From an uncultured Clostridium sp. (GTDB lineage: Bacteria; Bacillota; Clostridia; Lachnospirales; Lachnospiraceae), in assembly GCA_958442925.1 (NCBI GenBank), contig CAUCIO010000030.1:1-17569 (forward strand): a stretch of DNA of 17,569 nucleotides. The letters are read 5' to 3'. The position numbers were made by a program, and so were the translations under genes. The notes under the pieces are model-generated. The model was not told the DNA's origin, made no database searches, and saw nothing but the letters and a program-made list of their open reading frames with translations. The number at the start of each line of letters is the position of its first letter. Within the stretch, counting starts at the first letter, position 1. Below, in pieces: positions 12,739-17,569 of this stretch.

Positions 12739-13230
12739 ATGAACATTGTACTGTATGAGCCGGAAATGCCGGCCAATACGGGAAATATCGGAAGAACCTG
12801 CGTGGCGACAGGAACCAGGCTGCACCTGATAGAACCCCTTGGCTTTAAGCTGAATGAGAAGGCCCTGAAGCGGGCGGGACTCGATTACTGGGATAAGCTG
12901 GATGTGACGGTTTACAGTGATTTCCAGGATTTTCTGAACCGGAATCCCGGGGCGAAGATTTATATGGCTACCACCAAGGCGCCAAACGTGTATACAGAGG
13001 CTGACTATGAGCCGGACTGCTACATTATGTTCGGACCGGAGAGCCGGGGGATTCCAGAGGATATTCTGGTAGAGCACCAGGAAACCTGTGTCAGGATTCC
13101 CATGTGGGGAGATATCCGTTCCCTGAATCTGTCCAATTCTGTCTCGATTATCCTCTATGAGGCTCTCAGACAGAATGGATTTGAGAAGATGACGATGCAG
13201 GGACATTTGAGAAACTATGACTGGCAGTAA
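12739..13230 (+). CDS. trmL: tRNA (cytidine(34)-2'-O)-methyltransferase, SPOUT family
   Basis: Methylates the ribose at the wobble position of certain leucine tRNAs using S-adenosylmethionine; 163 aa, the usual TrmL length. Signature pieces of the trefoil-knot fold are present: MNIVLYEPEMPANTGNIGRTC at the start, IEPLGF and RAGLDYW in the middle, MFGPESRGIP (knot loop), and IPMWGDIRSLNLSNSVSIILYEA at the end. Short length without an extra RNA-binding domain separates it from TrmH. ATG 12739 has AAGAGG (12723-12728) upstream and lies 6 bp after the aminotransferase stop. It has no obvious functional link to its neighbours; co-transcription looks incidental. Confidence 0.94.
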   Translation: MNIVLYEPEMPANTGNIGRTCVATGTRLHLIEPLGFKLNEKALKRAGLDYWDKLDVTVYSDFQDFLNRNPGAKIYMATTKAPNVYTEADYEPDCYIMFGPESRGIPEDILVEHQETCVRIPMWGDIRSLNLSNSVSIILYEALRQNGFEKMTMQGHLRNYDWQ

Positions 13231-13256
13231 AAAACAGAGGACAGGAGGAAAATACC

Positions 13257-14396
13257 ATGATTCTTCAGAGCAGACGCGTATGGACAGCGGGACAGTTTCT
13301 GCCCCTTCAGCTTCAGATCGAAGGAGATAAGATTGTTCAGGTATTAGAGTACGGAAGCAGGGAGCCGGACGAAGACTGGGGAGATAAGCGTATTGTTCCG
13401 GGCTTTATTGACGTCCACACCCACGGAGCCTATGGTTTTGATACAAACGATGCAGAGCCGGAAGGACTCAGGGACTGGATGAGACGGATTCCAGAGGAGG
13501 GAGTGACCTCCATTCTTCCTACTACTGTGACCCAGATGCCGGAGGTACTTCTGGCAGCTGTGAAGAATGTGGCAGATGTGGCAGAGGGAGAGTACGAAGG
13601 AGCTGAGATTCTGGGCATCCATTTTGAGGGGCCGTTTTTAGACATGGAATATAAAGGCGCTCAGCCGCCGGAAGCCATCGCTGTTCCCAGCGTAGAGCAG
13701 TTTAAGAAGTATCAGGAGGCCGCCAGAGGCCATATCCGCTACATTACACTGGCTCCTGAGCATGATCAGGGCCTTGCCCTGACACGCTATCTGCGTCAGA
13801 CAGGCGTGGTAGTCAGCATGGGACATTCCTGCGCGACTTATGAGCAGGCTATGATGGCCATTGCCAATGGGGCTGCATCCATGACTCATGTTTACAATGG
13901 AATGACAGCCTTTACCCACAGAAAACCGGGCCTGGTGGGAGCGGCTTTCCGGGTGAGAGATATTTACGGCGAGGTGATCGCAGACGGACATCACTCCCAT
14001 GTATCGGCTCTCAACAATTTCTACCAGCTGAAGGGCCGGGATTTCGCCATGATGGTGACAGACTCCCTGAGAGCAAAGCACTGCCCGCCGGGAGGAAAAT
14101 ATCAGCTGGGCGGCCACGATATTGAGATCACTGCAGAGGGACTGGCTTATCTGAAAGGAACCAGCACCATTGCAGGAAGCACCCTGCATATGAACCGAGG
14201 ACTTCAGATTCTGGTGGAGAAGGCTATGATTCCGTTTGATTCAGCTCTCAATTCCTGTACCATCAACCCGGCCAGATGCCTGGGCGTGGATGACAGAAAA
14301 GGAAAAATCTGTGCCGGATACGATGCGGATCTGGTAGTTTTAGAGGACAATTACGACGTAGCCCAGACTTACTGCCGCGGCAGACGGATGCTGTAG
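13257..14396 (+). CDS. nagA: N-acetylglucosamine-6-phosphate deacetylase
   Basis: Converts GlcNAc-6-P to glucosamine-6-P and acetate in amino-sugar and wall recycling; 379 aa, normal length. Amidohydrolase-superfamily metal and active-site residues are all visible: H54 and H56 in DVHTHG, E124 in HFEGPF, H190 in GHS, H211 in MTHVYNGM, HH in ADGHHSHV, and catalytic D269 in MVTDS. Near the end, STIAGSTLHMNRGL and NPARCLG...GKICAGYDADLVV are typical of NagA. ATG 13257 has AGGAGG (13243-13248). It lies 26 bp after trmL on the same strand, with no promoter of its own that I can see. The next gene, nagB, faces it and supplies the following step of the pathway. Confidence 0.96.
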   Translation: MILQSRRVWTAGQFLPLQLQIEGDKIVQVLEYGSREPDEDWGDKRIVPGFIDVHTHGAYGFDTNDAEPEGLRDWMRRIPEEGVTSILPTTVTQMPEVLLAAVKNVADVAEGEYEGAEILGIHFEGPFLDMEYKGAQPPEAIAVPSVEQFKKYQEAARGHIRYITLAPEHDQGLALTRYLRQTGVVVSMGHSCATYEQAMMAIANGAASMTHVYNGMTAFTHRKPGLVGAAFRVRDIYGEVIADGHHSHVSALNNFYQLKGRDFAMMVTDSLRAKHCPPGGKYQLGGHDIEITAEGLAYLKGTSTIAGSTLHMNRGLQILVEKAMIPFDSALNSCTINPARCLGVDDRKGKICAGYDADLVVLEDNYDVAQTYCRGRRML

Positions 14397-14430
14397 GATA
14401 AAAAGAATAAGAAAAGCCTGCAGATAAGAA

Positions 14431-14485
14431 GAGGCTGTATGTTCCAGTTCCATTGTGGAAGTCACTGGAATATACAGCCTCAGTT
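14431..14485. terminator. long bidirectional terminator between nagA and nagB
   Basis: GAGGCTGTATGTTCCAGT (14431-14448) pairs with ACTGGAATATACAGCCTC (14464-14481), 18 pairs with one G-U. A 15-nt loop contains a smaller TCCA/TGGA pairing. On the plus strand it is followed by AGTTTTAT. On the minus strand the flank is CTTCTTATC, with a second T-rich run (TTTTCTTATTCTTTTT) some 10-30 nt further. It separates two convergent genes of one pathway. Confidence 0.8.
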
Positions 14486-14503
14486 TTATGTCTGCATTAT
14501 AGT

Positions 14504-15247
14504 TTAGAATACTCCCTTTTCCTTTGCTAAGGACAGAGCCTCTGTATCTGCGATAATGACAGCGTCAGGATGAAGCTGAAGGACAGATGCAGGCACATGA
14601 GGTGTGACAGGTCCGAAGCATGTATCATAAATAGCCTGGGCCTTTCCAGCGCCGGAAGCTAAAAGGAGGATTTTCTTAGCGGCCATGATATTGCCGATTC
14701 CCATGGTGTAGGCCTGTTTCGGAACCTCGTCAATGGAGGAGAAAAATCTGGCGTTTGCCTCGATGGTGCTCTGTGTCAGATCGACGCAGTGGGTTCCCAC
14801 TACAAATTCGTCACATGGCTCGTTGAAGCCGATATGGCCGTTTCCGCCGATGCCTAACAGCTGTAAATCTACGCCTCCCATGGACAGAATCTGTGCGTCA
14901 TAGTCTGCGCAGGCCTTGTCAGAGTCTGGCTCCTTGCCGTTAGGAACGTGAGTGCGCGCTTTGTCGATATTCACATGGTTAAACAGGTGATGGTTCATAA
15001 AATAGCGGTAGCTCTGATCATTGTCCTCAGAGAGGCCTCTGTATTCGTCAAGATTGACAGAGGAAACCTGGGAAAAATCCAGTACGCCCTGTTCATAGCG
15101 TGTTACCAGCTCCTTGTAGGTTCCTTCCGGAGTAGATCCTGTGGCAAGTCCCAGCACACAGTCAGGCTTTAAAATGACCTGGGCAGCAATGAGATCAGCG
15201 GCCTTGCGGCTTAAGTCTTCATAATTCGCAGCTTCAATAATTCGCAT
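14504..15247 (-). CDS. nagB: glucosamine-6-phosphate deaminase
   Basis: Converts glucosamine-6-P to fructose-6-P and ammonia, the entry of amino sugars into glycolysis; 247 aa. Motifs match NagB: LGLATGSTPEGTYKELV (phosphate loop), SSVNLDEYRGL with the catalytic Asp, LLGIGGNGHIGFNEP with ring-opening H138, and GTHCVDLTQSTIEANARFF. The frame is open from TTG 15253, but ATG 15247 is chosen: AAGGAG lies 8 bp ahead of it and the family starts MRIIEA. It is the only minus-strand gene in the window. It converges on nagA, whose product is its substrate, and diverges from the hydrogenase gene. A minus-strand promoter at 15337-15366 serves it. Confidence 0.96.
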   Translation of the reverse strand: MRIIEAANYEDLSRKAADLIAAQVILKPDCVLGLATGSTPEGTYKELVTRYEQGVLDFSQVSSVNLDEYRGLSEDNDQSYRYFMNHHLFNHVNIDKARTHVPNGKEPDSDKACADYDAQILSMGGVDLQLLGIGGNGHIGFNEPCDEFVVGTHCVDLTQSTIEANARFFSSIDEVPKQAYTMGIGNIMAAKKILLLASGAGKAQAIYDTCFGPVTPHVPASVLQLHPDAVIIADTEALSLAKEKGVF

Positions 15248-15336
15248 AATCAATTCTCCTTTATCATTTAATTGCCCATCCGGCAGGAAGAAGAATAAAA
15301 CGGGAATCTCCGGGCAGGATGCGCGTTTGCTCTATT

Positions 15337-15366
15337 ATTATAATCGATTTTATCGCGTTTTTTCAA
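15337..15366 (-). promoter_or_regulatory. sigma-A promoter of nagB
   Basis: On the minus strand, TTGAAA (15366-15361), an 18-bp spacer, then TATAAT (15342-15337). Transcription would start near 15330, leaving a leader of about 83 nt. The spacer contains the inverted repeat CGAT-AAA-ATCG, placed where a repressor could block the polymerase. It does not match the CcpA cre consensus. Confidence 0.7.
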
Positions 15367-15459
15367 TGCCTGGAGAAAAACAAATTTGCAGATTTTTGAT
15401 TTCCGTTAAAGAAAAATAAATGCAGAACTGTGAAAATACGATTGTATCCAATTAAGAAC

Positions 15460-15489
15460 TTGCTATTCCTGGGGGAAATGCGTTATATT
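15460..15489 (+). promoter_or_regulatory. promoter of the [FeFe]-hydrogenase gene
   Basis: TTGCTA (15460-15465), an 18-bp spacer, then TATATT (15484-15489). Transcription would start near 15496, about 80 nt before the ATG at 15577. The -10 box lies wholly inside an inverted repeat at 15480-15497, described separately. Between this promoter and nagB's (15367-15459) the DNA is AT-rich with no further clear signal. Confidence 0.5.
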
Positions 15490-15497
15490 CTTAACGA
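15480..15497. promoter_or_regulatory. Rex-like operator over the hydrogenase -10 box
   Basis: GCGTTATATTCTTAACGA contains CGTTA and TAACG as inverted half-sites. Against the clostridial Rex consensus TTGTTAA-N4-TTAACAA it matches 10 of 14 fixed positions (GTTA and TTAAC intact). Rex is the NADH/NAD+-sensing repressor that controls fermentation and hydrogenase genes in Clostridia, so the location fits, but the match is degenerate. Confidence 0.4.
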
Positions 15498-15510
15498 AGA
15501 AGAAGGGAAT

Positions 15511-15530
15511 AAAACGCAGACTGCGTTTTT
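15511..15530 (+). terminator. hairpin with T run in the hydrogenase leader
   Basis: AAAACGCA (15511-15518), a 3-nt loop GAC and TGCGTTTT (15522-15529) plus one more T form an A/T-flanked hairpin about 15 nt after the predicted transcript start. It looks like a small intrinsic terminator or attenuator. It is too close to the start site to contain an alternative regulatory fold, so it may simply be a 5' stabilising stem. Confidence 0.35.
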
Positions 15531-15576
15531 ACTGAATAAATCCCAAACAAAGAGCAGAGAAAAGAGAGGTTACAGT

Positions 15577-17100
15577 ATGAGAGGAGTAGAGACACGAATC
15601 CAGGAAATCCGTCACCGAATTTTCCGTGAGGTGGCGCGTATGGCCTATCACACAGAGTGGCCGGTAGATAAGAGAATTGAGGAACTTCCATATAAGATTA
15701 TTCCGGGAGAGGTTGGAAACTTCAGAAATGACGTTTTCTTAGAGAGAGCGATTGTAGGAGAGCGTTTAAGGCTGGCCATGGGCCTTCCATGCAGAGGCGC
15801 GGCAGAGCATGCGCCGTTGTCTGATAATATCGAGGCGGCAGATAAAGCGGAGACATACTACACTCCGCCGTTAATTAATGTAATCAAGTTTGCCTGCAAT
15901 GCCTGCCATGAGAAGCGCGTCTATGTGACAGACGGCTGCCAGGGATGTCTGGCGCATCCGTGCGTGGAGGTCTGTCCCAAGAATGCAGTGACCCTGGACA
16001 GGACAAACGGCAGATCCTACATTGATCAGGATAAATGTATTAAGTGCGGAAAGTGTAAGGATGTCTGCGGCTATAACGCAATCATTGTGCAGGAACGTCC
16101 CTGTGCAGCTGCCTGCGGTATGGATGCCATCCACTCTGACGCCAACGGTAAGGCTGAGATTGATTATGAGAAGTGCGTGTCCTGCGGACAGTGCCTGGTA
16201 AACTGTCCCTTTGGTGCGATTGCAGACAAATCCCAGATCTTCCAGGTAATCCGCGCCATTCAGTCCGGCGAGCGCGTGTACGCAGCAGTAGCTCCTGCGT
16301 TTGTAGGCCAGTTCGGACCGACCGTAACGCCTGGAAAGCTGCGTGCAGCGATGAAGCAGCTGGGCTTCGCCGATGTATTTGAGGTGGCTATCGGAGCTGA
16401 CCTGTGCGCTACTCAGGAGGCCATTGACTTTATCGAAGAGGTTCCGGAAAAGATTCCGTTTATGGCCACTTCCTGCTGTCCGGCATGGTCCATGATGGCT
16501 AAAAAGCTGTTCCCGGAGCAGGCGAACTGCATTTCCATGGCTCTGACACCTATGACGCTGACAGCGAGACTGATTAAGAGCAAGCATGAGAACGCCAAGA
16601 TTGTATTTATCGGACCATGTGCGGCTAAGAAACTGGAGGCTATGAGAAAAACAGTACGCAGCGAGGTGGATTTCGTTCTGACCTTTGAGGAGATGGCGGG
16701 CATTTTTGATGCCAAGCATGTGGATATTGAGACTATGGAAGAGGACCCGGCAGGTGTAAACGACGCTTCCACAGACGGCCGTAACTTTGCCGTGGCAGGA
16801 GGAGTTGCACAGTCTGTTGTCAATGTAATCAAAAAGAGATTCCCGGACCGCGAGATCAAGATTGCCAATGCAGAGGGCTTAAAGGACTGCCGCAAGCTTC
16901 TGACACTGGCCAAGGCAGGAAAATACAACGGCTATCTGTTAGAGGGTATGGCCTGCCCTGGAGGCTGTGTAGCCGGTGCAGGAACCATGCAGCCGATCAA
17001 GAAGTCCCAGGCGGCTGTAAAACAGTACGCGTCCAAGGCCCAGCATGCTACATCCAGTGAGACAGAGCACGTAAAAGAGTTAGATAAGCTGGTGGATTAA
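15577..17100 (+). CDS. monomeric ferredoxin-type [FeFe]-hydrogenase, group B motifs
   Basis: A 507-aa hydrogenase that exchanges electrons between ferredoxin-type carriers and H2 in the cytosol during fermentation. Residues about 107-215 carry a Cys-rich iron-sulfur region: C107-x2-C110, C121-x2-C124-x4-C129-x3-C133P, then two CxxCxxCxxxC ferredoxin motifs (DKCIKCGKCKDVC and EKCVSCGQCLVNCP) separated by PCAAAC. The H-cluster domain follows, with L1 TSCCPAW (C300), L2 IGPCAAKK (C348) and L3 EGMACPGGC (C460, C464), supplying the four cluster ligands. Alanine in TSCCPAW and the PCAAKK form of L2 fit group B rather than the TSCCPGW/PCTAKK group A enzymes. The frame is open back to 15430, but ATG 15577 with GAGAGG (15565-15570) is chosen; the upstream residues look non-coding and overlap the promoter. 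No diaphorase or partner subunit is adjacent. Confidence 0.93.
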   Translation: MRGVETRIQEIRHRIFREVARMAYHTEWPVDKRIEELPYKIIPGEVGNFRNDVFLERAIVGERLRLAMGLPCRGAAEHAPLSDNIEAADKAETYYTPPLINVIKFACNACHEKRVYVTDGCQGCLAHPCVEVCPKNAVTLDRTNGRSYIDQDKCIKCGKCKDVCGYNAIIVQERPCAAACGMDAIHSDANGKAEIDYEKCVSCGQCLVNCPFGAIADKSQIFQVIRAIQSGERVYAAVAPAFVGQFGPTVTPGKLRAAMKQLGFADVFEVAIGADLCATQEAIDFIEEVPEKIPFMATSCCPAWSMMAKKLFPEQANCISMALTPMTLTARLIKSKHENAKIVFIGPCAAKKLEAMRKTVRSEVDFVLTFEEMAGIFDAKHVDIETMEEDPAGVNDASTDGRNFAVAGGVAQSVVNVIKKRFPDREIKIANAEGLKDCRKLLTLAKAGKYNGYLLEGMACPGGCVAGAGTMQPIKKSQAAVKQYASKAQHATSSETEHVKELDKLVD

Positions 17101-17110
17101 TCAAAAGGGA

Positions 17111-17176
17111 TGGAGGAGGAAACATTTTCCTGCTCCACCGGCGGCTGTCTGTATCTGCCGGTTCTGGCTGCACCAG
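17111..17176 (+). other. series of three hairpins after the hydrogenase gene
   Basis: TGGAGGAGGAA (17111-17121) pairs with TTCCTGCTCCA (17127-17137) with one mismatch. ACCGGC (17137-17142) pairs with GCCGGT (17157-17162). CTGG (17164-17167) pairs with CCAG (17173-17176). There is no T tract, so this is a likely 3' end or RNA-stability structure rather than a standard intrinsic terminator. Confidence 0.4.
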
Positions 17177-17228
17177 CAAAAGGAACAGGTGGATCGTGAC
17201 AGTTAAAGAGATTTCTTTCATAAAACGT

Positions 17229-17263
17229 ACAACCCGATTTCGAGAGGGAATTGATCTCTGGTT
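17229..17263. repeat. imperfect inverted repeat with CAACC/GGTTG ends
   Basis: CAACC (17229-17233) and GGTTG (17259-17263) bound a segment with GAGAG and CTCT inside. It could fold as a bulged hairpin or act as a protein site upstream of the tandem repeats. Support is weak because the arms are short. Confidence 0.3.
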
Positions 17264-17314
17264 GTCGTATGCAAATTTATTGCTGAACGTATTATATCAT
17301 ATCGTAATGGAAAT

Positions 17315-17414
17315 CCGGGAATCTTGCTTACAAACCGGGAATCTTGGTTACAAAACAGGATTTTCATTTACAAAGTGGGAGTCTTGTGTTACAAATGGGA
17401 TTCTCGGGTTACTA
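17315..17414. repeat. tandem 20-bp iteron-like repeats, about 4.5 copies
   Basis: Units start at 17315, 17335, 17355 and 17375, with a fifth, partial one at 17396. The shared core is GGGAATCTTG-n-TTACAAA. Units 1 and 2 differ by one base; unit 3 is diverged (AGGATTTTCATTTACAAA); unit 4 has one extra base. The nearly constant spacing is about two helical turns, as in plasmid iterons or regulator arrays. An 82-codon frame (17196-17444) running through them lacks a usable ribosome binding site and is rejected as a gene. A minus-strand TATAAT lies just left of the array (about 17291-17296). Confidence 0.75.
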
Positions 17415-17439
17415 TTTACCCCCCCGATTTACCCCCCTG
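17414..17439. repeat. two tandem 13-bp ATTTACCCCCC repeats
   Basis: ATTTACCCCCCCG (17414-17426) is followed directly by ATTTACCCCCCTG (17427-17439), differing at one position. The C runs are striking in otherwise AT-rich DNA, and on the minus strand they read as two G runs of 6-7. They adjoin the 20-bp repeat array. Confidence 0.7.
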
Positions 17440-17459
17440 AATGAATTTATTGTTAAATA

Positions 17460-17506
17460 TTCGTGCAAAGTATTGTTTTCTTCGTGCAAATAGCATATAC
17501 TATAAT
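17460..17506 (+). promoter_or_regulatory. promoter with two direct operator-like repeats for the antitoxin gene
   Basis: A perfect TATAAT lies at 17501-17506, 24 bp before the ATG. No good -35 box is at 16-18 bp. Two identical copies of TTCGTGCAAA lie at 17460-17469 and 17481-17490, exactly 21 bp apart (two helical turns), covering the -35 region. This layout fits autoregulation by a DNA-binding antitoxin, or an activator that replaces the -35 contact. Confidence 0.55.
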
Positions 17507-17530
17507 TGTTAACGGAAAGGGGTTGATCGT

Positions 17531-17569
17531 ATGGCTGGAAATACCACAAACATCAGTATCCGCATGGAC
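17531..17569 (+). CDS. start of a RelB/DinJ-family antitoxin (cut by window end)
   Basis: Only 13 codons are visible: MAGNTTNISIRMD. The pattern of a few polar residues followed by N-I-S-I-R-M/I-D is the usual N-terminal beta strand of RelB/DinJ ribbon-helix-helix antitoxins (for example NINIRID). That strand contacts operator DNA and pairs in the dimer. AAGGGG (17517-17522) is the ribosome binding site. The promoter carries two direct repeats that could be its operator. A RelE/YafQ-type toxin gene would be expected just beyond the window. The call rests on a short segment, so it could be another ribbon-helix-helix regulator. Confidence 0.6.
   Translation, partial: MAGNTTNISIRMD

Noticed and set aside
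15345..15366. CcpA cre site at the nagB promoter
   Set aside because: TGAAAAAACG has two extra bases before the CG compared with the TGNAANCG core, so it does not fit.
15430..15576. 49-codon N-terminal extension of the hydrogenase
   Set aside because: It would cover the promoter, the Rex-like repeat and the leader hairpin, and reads as non-coding. ATG 15577 has a ribosome binding site.
15871..16719. 282-codon minus-strand open frame opposite the hydrogenase
   Set aside because: It is a shadow of the Cys-rich hydrogenase gene with no recognisable domain and no start signal.
17101..17195. Standard intrinsic terminator for the hydrogenase
   Set aside because: Several hairpins are present but none is followed by a T tract, so I list them only as structures.
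17196..17444. 82-codon open frame after the hydrogenase
   Set aside because: GTG start with the only purine run too close, and most of it translates the tandem repeats.

Overview
The window looks like chromosomal DNA from a gut-type Lachnospiraceae (Clostridium cluster XIVa) anaerobe. The evidence is moderate GC content, strong AGGAGG-type ribosome binding sites, spore-wall enzymes (CwlD, an SH3/GH18 hydrolase), a DUF4080 radical-SAM protein, a VanW-family protein and a monomeric [FeFe]-hydrogenase. All genes read rightwards except nagB.

Layout. Positions 1-474 hold the tail of an unidentified gene and a small conserved-looking 83-aa protein. Positions 475-937 are a long non-coding stretch with an extended -10 promoter followed by a dense series of short hairpins. 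These form a structured leader for a membrane-anchored SH3/GH18 glycosidase (938-2620). A CwlD-type muramoyl-alanine amidase follows (2815-3528). A good sigma-A promoter (3558-3586) then starts a tightly packed housekeeping cluster: Sua5/TsaC-like tRNA t6A enzyme, dCMP deaminase, DUF4080 B12/radical-SAM protein, endonuclease III, a DEDDh exonuclease, a 37-aa membrane protein missed by length-filtered ORF calling, a VanW-domain protein, and a short protein carrying only the C-terminal domain of the AIR-synthase/HypE family. From about 10991 a second promoter drives an Lrp/AsnC regulator overlapping a class I aminotransferase gene, followed by trmL and nagA. nagA and nagB converge on a long two-way hairpin. 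nagB and the hydrogenase gene diverge from a 329-bp regulatory region.

The [FeFe]-hydrogenase (15577-17100) has loop motifs of the group B type. Its -10 box lies inside a degenerate Rex-like inverted repeat, which would tie it to the NADH/NAD+ ratio. After it the sequence changes character. An AT-richer stretch (17177-17530) carries about 4.5 tandem 20-bp repeats, two copies of a 13-bp ATTTACCCCCC repeat, and two TTCGTGCAAA direct repeats exactly 21 bp apart in front of the start of a RelB/DinJ-type antitoxin gene cut by the window end. This looks like the edge of an accessory or mobile region.

Most genes are recognisable families. The most unusual material is non-coding: the hairpin-array leader (713-899), the iteron-like array (17315-17439) and the operator-like repeats of the antitoxin gene. 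Among proteins, the stand-alone AIR-synthase C-terminal domain, the Prli42/DUF4044-like small membrane protein and the DUF4080 radical-SAM enzyme deserve attention. No CRISPR array, tRNA, rRNA or transposase was found.
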